Part shown: positions 60,198-64,000 of the stretch, one piece after another | Layout of the letters: each line of letters opens with the position of its first letter | How positions within the stretch are numbered: the stretch's first letter is position 1 | From: Acerihabitans sp035013185 | GTDB taxonomy: Bacteria; Pseudomonadota; Gammaproteobacteria; Enterobacterales; Enterobacteriaceae | Assembly (NCBI RefSeq): GCF_035013185.1 | Contig: NZ_JAYGJO010000011.1 | Location: 62,001 to 126,000, forward strand | DNA: 64,000 bases | Direction: 5' to 3' | The notes under the pieces: model-generated | Told to the model about the DNA's origin: nothing | Database searches by the model: none | What the model saw: only the letters and a program-made list of their open reading frames with translations | Position numbers and translations under genes: made by a program

Positions 60198-60291
60198 TGG
60201 CCTTGCCCAACATCCTTAACGCGGCGATGACGCTGGGTGCGGCTTGTTCAAAAGCAGGCCAATCGCTTCGGCGTTCAAATAAAGCTGTCAT
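60136..60291 (-). pseudogene. Truncated carboxymuconolactone decarboxylase/AhpD-like remnant
   Basis: A 51-residue reading frame with a good ribosome-binding site (GGAG) encodes MTALFERRSDWPAFEQAAPS, then VIAALRMLGKAIDDSELGK. This resembles the first helices of carboxymuconolactone decarboxylase/alkylhydroperoxidase D proteins. The catalytic CxxC and the rest of the domain (usually about 100 more residues) are missing; the frame stops inside the overlapping VOC gene. A deletion that joined it to the VOC gene is the simplest explanation. Confidence 0.5.
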
Positions 60292-60627
60292 AGCGCACTC
60301 CAAATAGTTAATTAAAGGACTCTACTGCACGGGGTTTTGGCTTGTCATTCTCAAACTATCTCAAAAAAACAATTATTGAGATAGTTTATTCATTCTGGCG
60401 ATACTGTATCGGGTGATACTAGGACGAATAGAGTATTTTTTTACTGAACCATCGCGCGCCAACCGGAGTTGATAGCCTACTGAGGTCGGTCGTTCATACC
60501 CGCGCCGGTATGGGAGGCCTGTTGTTATGGTTCTGCGGTCTGACGGTTGTCTGGTTTGTCATGTTTTGCGATTAATGCATCGGATCGAAAATCACTGCGG
60601 GGAATGCTGCATTAAGCCCAGCTTTGG
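60292..60627. other. Intergenic region with 12-bp-stem hairpin
   Basis: 336 bases between the remnant gene and the 3' end of the ArsR gene, both on the minus strand. The only clear structure is the hairpin at 60353-60387. No gene is supported. Confidence 0.5.
60353..60387. repeat. Inverted repeat, 12-bp arms
   Basis: AAACTATCTCAA (60353-60364) and TTGAGATAGTTT (60376-60387) pair perfectly around 11 bases. It lies about 60-95 bases upstream of the remnant/VOC unit and could be an operator or a transcript-end element. Confidence 0.45.
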
Positions 60628-60930
60628 TTAAGCTGATTGCGACAAGATAGCGTCCAGCAAGCCCGGAAAACGACCCTGCAGTTCACTACGGCGCAACGAG
60701 TTGATATGGGTGGTGCCAACATTTTTGGTGTGAACCAGGCCGGCATCGCGCAATACGCGAAAATGGTGGGAAACGCTGGATTTAGGCCGGCCACCGTCCA
60801 GTTCACCGCAGCTGGCTTCGCCCAGTTGGCCGAGACGCCGCACAATCTCCAGACGCACCGGGTCGCTCAAGGCGTAAAGTACGCGCTCGAGAATAAATTC
60901 ATTGGCAGTGGGGTGTTTGTAAGGACGCAT
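60628..60930 (-). CDS. ArsR-family regulator
   Basis: 100 residues from the ATG that aligns with the family; a longer frame runs 25 codons upstream through the intergenic operator. Winged helix: LYALSDPVRLEIVRRLGQL, SCGELDGGRPKSSVSHHFRV and LRDAGLVHTKNVGTTHINSL. No obvious metal-binding cysteines of classical ArsR. Divergent from the XenA-like reductase gene with an inverted repeat between, so it is likely its repressor. Such pairs of ArsR and old yellow enzyme genes are common. Confidence 0.85.
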   Translation of the reverse strand: MRPYKHPTANEFILERVLYALSDPVRLEIVRRLGQLGEASCGELDGGRPKSSVSHHFRVLRDAGLVHTKNVGTTHINSLRRSELQGRFPGLLDAILSQSA

Positions 60931-60968
60931 AACAAAAGTATAGCGAAAAAGTTGCCACAAATCTATTA

Positions 60969-60984
60969 TTCGAATATTATCGAA
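60969..60984. promoter_or_regulatory. Operator-like inverted repeat between arsR and xenA
   Basis: TTCGA-N6-TCGAA sits in an AT-rich divergent promoter region, 38 bases before the ArsR start and 45 before the reductase start. It is a natural site for the ArsR-type repressor. Confidence 0.55.
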
Positions 60985-61029
60985 ATATAGAACCAGTAAC
61001 ATCACTCGCTATAAAGGCAGGATAAGAAT

Positions 61030-62118
61030 ATGTCAGCACTGTTTCAACCATTTACGTTAAAGGGTATCACGCTGCGCAACCGTATCGCCGTGCCGCCGAT
61101 GTGCATGTATAGTGCCAAGGACGGTCTGATTAACGACTGGCATCAGGTGCATCTGGCCTCACTGGCGCGTGGTGGTGCCGGTCTGGTGATCGTTGAGGCG
61201 ACCGCCGTGGCACCTGAGGGCCGGATCACCCCCGGCTGCGCCGGCATTTGGAATGACGATCTGGCCCAGGCATTTGTGCCGGCGGTCAAGGCTATCAAAG
61301 CAGCCGGCGCCGTGCCCGGCATCCAGATTGGCCACGCCGGACGTAAGGCCAGCGCCAACGTTCCTTGGGAAGGCGATGACCATATTCCCGCTGGCGATCC
61401 TCGCGGCTGGCAGACCATTGCCCCCTCGTCCATCGCCTTCGGCGCCAATTTGCCCAAGCTACCGCAGGCCATGTCGCTTGACGATATCGCCCGGGTACGC
61501 GATGACTTTGTGGCGGCGGCCCGCCGGGCCCGCGACGCCGGGTTCGAGTGGCTAGAGTTGCACTTCGCCCACGGCTATCTGGCCCAGAGCTTTTTCTCCG
61601 CTCATTCCAACCAGCGTAGTGACCAATACGGCGGCAGCGCGGAAAATCGCGGCCGTTTTCTGCTGGAAACCCTGGCAGCGGTGCGTGAAGTGTGGCCGGA
61701 GCATCTGCCCCTGACTGCCCGTTTTGGCGTATTGGAATTCGACGGACGCGACGAACAAACCCTGATGGAATCCATTGAACTGACGCGGCGTTTTAAACTC
61801 GCCGGACTGGATATGCTCAGCGTCAGCATCGGTTTCTCCACCCCTGAGGCCAATATCCCTTGGGGACCGGGTTTTATGGGCCCCATTGCCCAGCGGGTAC
61901 GCCGGGAAGCCGGGATACCGGTGGCGTCAGCCTGGGGCTTTGGCACGCCGGCCATTGCTGAACAGGCGGTGAAAGAACAGCAGTTGGATCTGGTGATGGT
62001 CGGCAAAGCTCATCTGGCCGATCCGCACTGGAGTTATTTTGCCGCCCGTGAACTGGGCATTGACCGGCCATCCTGGGTATTACCGGCGCCTTATGCTCAC
62101 TGGCTGGAACGTTATTAG
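61030..62118 (+). CDS. xenA: NADH:flavin oxidoreductase of the YqjM/XenA class
   Basis: 362 residues, FMN barrel of the old yellow enzyme family. Cys25 in VPPMCMYSA marks the thermophilic-like (YqjM/XenA) class. IQIGHAGRKAS binds substrate and FMN, and the C-terminal WVLPAPYAHWLERY supplies the partner-subunit residue. From memory it matches Pseudomonas XenA over most of its length (VIVEATAVAPEGRITPGCAG, WLELHFAHGYLAQSFFS, RFGVLEFDGRDEQTL). It reduces activated C=C bonds with NAD(P)H. ATG with AGGATAAG upstream. Confidence 0.88.
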   Translation: MSALFQPFTLKGITLRNRIAVPPMCMYSAKDGLINDWHQVHLASLARGGAGLVIVEATAVAPEGRITPGCAGIWNDDLAQAFVPAVKAIKAAGAVPGIQIGHAGRKASANVPWEGDDHIPAGDPRGWQTIAPSSIAFGANLPKLPQAMSLDDIARVRDDFVAAARRARDAGFEWLELHFAHGYLAQSFFSAHSNQRSDQYGGSAENRGRFLLETLAAVREVWPEHLPLTARFGVLEFDGRDEQTLMESIELTRRFKLAGLDMLSVSIGFSTPEANIPWGPGFMGPIAQRVRREAGIPVASAWGFGTPAIAEQAVKEQQLDLVMVGKAHLADPHWSYFAARELGIDRPSWVLPAPYAHWLERY

Positions 62119-62170
62119 GCGTCATCCTGCCTATCAACCAACATAAATCACCGAAATGAGTTGATCGGAG

Positions 62171-62206
62171 AAGGCAGTACGGCAACAGGGTACTGCCTTG
62201 GTATTG
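62171..62206 (+). terminator. Intrinsic terminator after the xenA-like gene
   Basis: Perfect 10-bp stem AAGGCAGTAC/GTACTGCCTT (62171-62180 and 62190-62199) with a 9-base loop, followed by a T-rich tail (GGTATTGTTTGTTT). Confidence 0.75.
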
Positions 62207-62342
62207 TTTGTTTCCTGCATTGCACTCAACGATGTTTATTGGGTACGCGTTTTACCTCAAAGCCTCCCATTGCCATGGTTAACACATTGTGATAAATCTT
62301 GTTAACTCCCCCTCATTGCAGGGGTTAGCGTATTCCCACTCA

Positions 62343-62381
62343 CTATTTGGACGCGCTATTTGGACGCGCTATTTGGACGCA
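62343..62381. repeat. 13-bp tandem repeat, three copies, before the acetyltransferase start
   Basis: CTATTTGGACGCG is repeated at 62343, 62356 and 62369 (last base of the third copy differs). It ends 2 bases before the ATG of the acetyltransferase gene. The usual purine-rich ribosome-binding site is replaced by this repeat. Confidence 0.75.
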
Positions 62382-62383
62382 CT

Positions 62384-62986
62384 ATGGATACACATTTTCC
62401 CCCGTTAATCCAACCCCTATTAACCGGCAATCTTATCGAACTGCGCCCTTTGCAACCAGATCATCGCCAGGCGCTGCTGAACGCCGCCGCGGATGGAGAA
62501 TTATGGAATTTGAAGGTCACAGCGGTCCCCGGACCCGACACGGTTGAGGGTTACATCGCCACGGCAATGGCACAACGGCAGGCCGGCACGGCAATGCCTT
62601 ATATCATCGTGTGTCGTGATACCGATCGGGCGGTGGGCTGTACCCGCTTATGGAAAATGGATCCGCTGAATAGGAACCTGGAAATTGGTCATACCTGGCT
62701 GAGTGGGTCGGTGCAACGCACCGGCGTTAATACGGAGGCGAAATTTTTGTTATTGCAGTATGCCTTTGAGACGCTCAACTGTATTCGCGTTCAATTCACC
62801 ACCGATGAACTTAATGAAACCTCGCGCGCAGCGATCTTGCGCCTCGGCGCAACCCAGGAAGGCATCATCCGCCATGAAAGGATCATGCCCAATGGTCGCA
62901 AGCGCAATTCAGTGCGTTTTAGTCTTATTGATGACGACTGGTCTGAGGTAAAGGCCAGGTTACAACAAAAACGCCGTCTGGAGTAA
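62384..62986 (+). CDS. GNAT acetyltransferase (RimJ/RimL type)
   Basis: 200 residues from the ATG; in-frame TTG codons within the repeat upstream could also serve. RimL-like GNAT fold: NLIELRPLQPDHRQALLNAA at the start, LEIGHTWLSGSVQRTGVNTEAKFLLLQYAFE (acetyl-CoA binding region) and RVQFTTDELNETSRAAILRLGA, then QEGIIRHERIMPNGR. Likely acetylates a protein N terminus or a small amine. Single gene after the xenA terminator. Confidence 0.83.
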   Translation: MDTHFPPLIQPLLTGNLIELRPLQPDHRQALLNAAADGELWNLKVTAVPGPDTVEGYIATAMAQRQAGTAMPYIIVCRDTDRAVGCTRLWKMDPLNRNLEIGHTWLSGSVQRTGVNTEAKFLLLQYAFETLNCIRVQFTTDELNETSRAAILRLGATQEGIIRHERIMPNGRKRNSVRFSLIDDDWSEVKARLQQKRRLE

Positions 62987-63089
62987 CAACCAAGGCGCCG
63001 GTAGGGATGAAAACCGCTGGCGCTTCGCCGCCCTCGCCTTTAGACTTGCAAGATCATTTCCAAAACTATTGTTATATGGATATTACCGC

Positions 63090-63776
63090 ATGCCAACTGC
63101 CTACACGCTGACTGCCAGCGAGCCGGTCAATCAACAGATTTACCGTTTGTTGCGCCAGGATATCGTGACGTGCGAGATTGCGCCGGGCACACTGTTATCT
63201 GAAAAAGAAATATCCATCCGCTTTGCGGTATCGCGACAGCCGGTGCGCGAAGCCTTTATAAAATTGGCTGAAGCAGGATTAATTCAGGTATTGCCACAGC
63301 GCGGCACCTTTGTCAGAAAAATTTCCCTACGTCGTGTTGCCGATGGGCGTTTTATTCGCGAGGCCCTGGAAACCGCCGTGGTACGTCGTGCCGCCGTCGA
63401 TGCCACTGCCGACTACCTGACCAAACTCGATCACAATATTGAATTGCAAAAATTGGCCGCGCAAAATCACAACAGCCAGGACTTTTTGCAGCTTGACGAT
63501 GAATTTCACCGGTTAATTGCCTTAAGCATTGATTGTGAGCTGGCATGGAATACGGTGGAAAACATTAAAGCGGCGATGGACCGGGTGCGTTATTTAACCT
63601 TGCGCGAAGTTTCGCCGCCAGACCAACTGGTTGCTCAGCATATCGGTATTTTAAACGCCATCAAATCCAAAGATGCGGATGTTGCCGAAGACGCCATGCG
63701 CCGCCATTTGCGGGAAATGATCGTCTCCATTGCCCCCATTGCTCAGAACAATAGCGACTGGTTCGACGATAACTGA
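63090..63776 (+). CDS. FCD-type GntR-family regulator
   Basis: 228 residues from the second ATG, which gives the family N terminus. HTH about residues 10-75 (NQQIYRLLRQDIV, LLSEKEISIRFAVSRQPVREA, LIQVLPQRGTFV) and FCD domain about 85-220 with the metal ligands in LDDEFHRLIAL and RRHLREM. These regulators control sugar acid or amino acid catabolism. It is convergent to the glycosidase gene at the window edge. Its target is unknown. Confidence 0.85.
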   Translation: MPTAYTLTASEPVNQQIYRLLRQDIVTCEIAPGTLLSEKEISIRFAVSRQPVREAFIKLAEAGLIQVLPQRGTFVRKISLRRVADGRFIREALETAVVRRAAVDATADYLTKLDHNIELQKLAAQNHNSQDFLQLDDEFHRLIALSIDCELAWNTVENIKAAMDRVRYLTLREVSPPDQLVAQHIGILNAIKSKDADVAEDAMRRHLREMIVSIAPIAQNNSDWFDDN

Positions 63777-63805
63777 ACGGCTGGCTAACGCTGCACGTCA
63801 TGTTT

Positions 63806-64000
63806 TCATTGGCGTGGTTCTATCAGGATCCGCACATCAAAAGGCGCCAGCAGCAACTCGCCCGCGACCGGTTCGCCGGTGAACGCGTCATAACGGCTGT
63901 ATTCCGTCAGGGCAACCGTTTTATTTTCTTTTGACAGGTTGAGTACAAACAGGACACGTTTGTCTTGATCACTGCGGATAGAAAGCTCAACGTCTCGGGG
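63806..64000 (-). CDS. 3' end of a probable GH42 beta-galactosidase (partial)
   Basis: 65 codons to the window edge, open throughout, ending in a TGA. The translated C terminus contains KRVLFVLNLSKENKTVAL, a TGEPVAGELLLAPFDVRIL segment and ends EPRQ. This fits the small C-terminal beta domain of GH42 beta-galactosidases (LNLS... TGE...L.L.P.DVRVL). The catalytic domain is outside the window, so the family is a tentative call; other glycosidases have similar ends. Confidence 0.55.
   Translation of the reverse strand, partial: PRDVELSIRSDQDKRVLFVLNLSKENKTVALTEYSRYDAFTGEPVAGELLLAPFDVRILIEPRQ

Noticed and set aside
1..64000. tRNA, rRNA, CRISPR arrays, prophage or integrase genes
   Set aside because: Read through for tRNA T-loop patterns, regularly spaced repeats and integrase/transposase motifs; none was convincing.

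Overview
The window reads as chromosomal DNA of an enterobacterium (Enterobacterales, close to the Sodalis/Pectobacteriaceae/Yersiniaceae part of the order). The protein sequences of HutC, MarC, YqgA/DUF554, AscG-like LacI, YdfG, RutR-like, GapC, AlkB and HemS are all of enterobacterial type as I recall those families. No rRNA, tRNA, IS element, prophage or CRISPR array was seen. Most of the window is accessory catabolic gene clusters separated by single genes. The genus assignment is inference.

Layout: (1) 0.1-2.5 kb: hutC, a LysE exporter and an AraC regulator. (2) 2.7-7.4 kb: lactose/cellobiose-type PTS (IIB, IIC, IIA) plus a GH1 6-phospho-beta-glucosidase and a convergent AscG-like repressor, with a 29-bp palindromic operator in front. 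(3) 7.5-11.8 kb: single genes (methyltransferase, exported ClpP-fold protein, gamma-glutamyltransferase, NAD(P)-binding protein). (4) 12.0-25.3 kb: a reductive pyrimidine catabolic locus. PreT/PreA, dihydropyrimidinase, beta-ureidopropionase, an omega-aminotransferase and a YdfG-like malonic semialdehyde reductase form a continuous route from uracil to 3-hydroxypropionate. It also carries a RutR-like regulator and a Thi5/NMT1-type ABC importer, and a shared 16-bp operator-like sequence lies before two of its transcription units. (5) 25.4-41.6 kb: MocR regulator, small acidic protein, two-component system, two glycosyltransferases, marC, alkB, hemS with Fur-like boxes, FlxA-like protein, Fe-alcohol dehydrogenase, RcnB-like protein, gapC, a second map with a ParD-like partner, DUF554 and a histidine phosphatase.

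(6) 41.7-53.1 kb is the most interesting part. Genes closely matching pyridoxine 4-oxidase and pyridoxamine-pyruvate aminotransferase (the first steps of bacterial vitamin B6 degradation) lie around an FCD/GntR regulator. Beside them is a seven-gene operon encoding an HpaB-type flavin monooxygenase, an NTF2-fold protein, two amidase-signature hydrolases, an AbrB-type membrane protein, a flavin reductase and a NicX-type 2,5-dihydroxypyridine dioxygenase with all three iron ligands. None of the known later steps of B6 degradation is present. I propose a B6 route in which C6 of the ring is hydroxylated, the C2-C3 bond is cut by the NicX homologue, and two amidases release acetate and ammonia. Direct repeats TTGGTTG-N6-TTGGTTG occur upstream of both the aminotransferase gene and the monooxygenase operon, which supports co-regulation.

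(7) 53.8-59.1 kb: an exported four-cysteine protein divergent from a BMP-family ABC importer (binding protein, double ATPase, two permeases), possibly the uptake system for the same substrate. (8) 59.2-64 kb: NTF2-like protein, VOC protein with a truncated carboxymuconolactone-decarboxylase remnant, ArsR/XenA-type ene-reductase pair, GNAT acetyltransferase preceded by a 13-bp triple repeat, FCD/GntR regulator and the 3' end of a probable GH42 beta-galactosidase.
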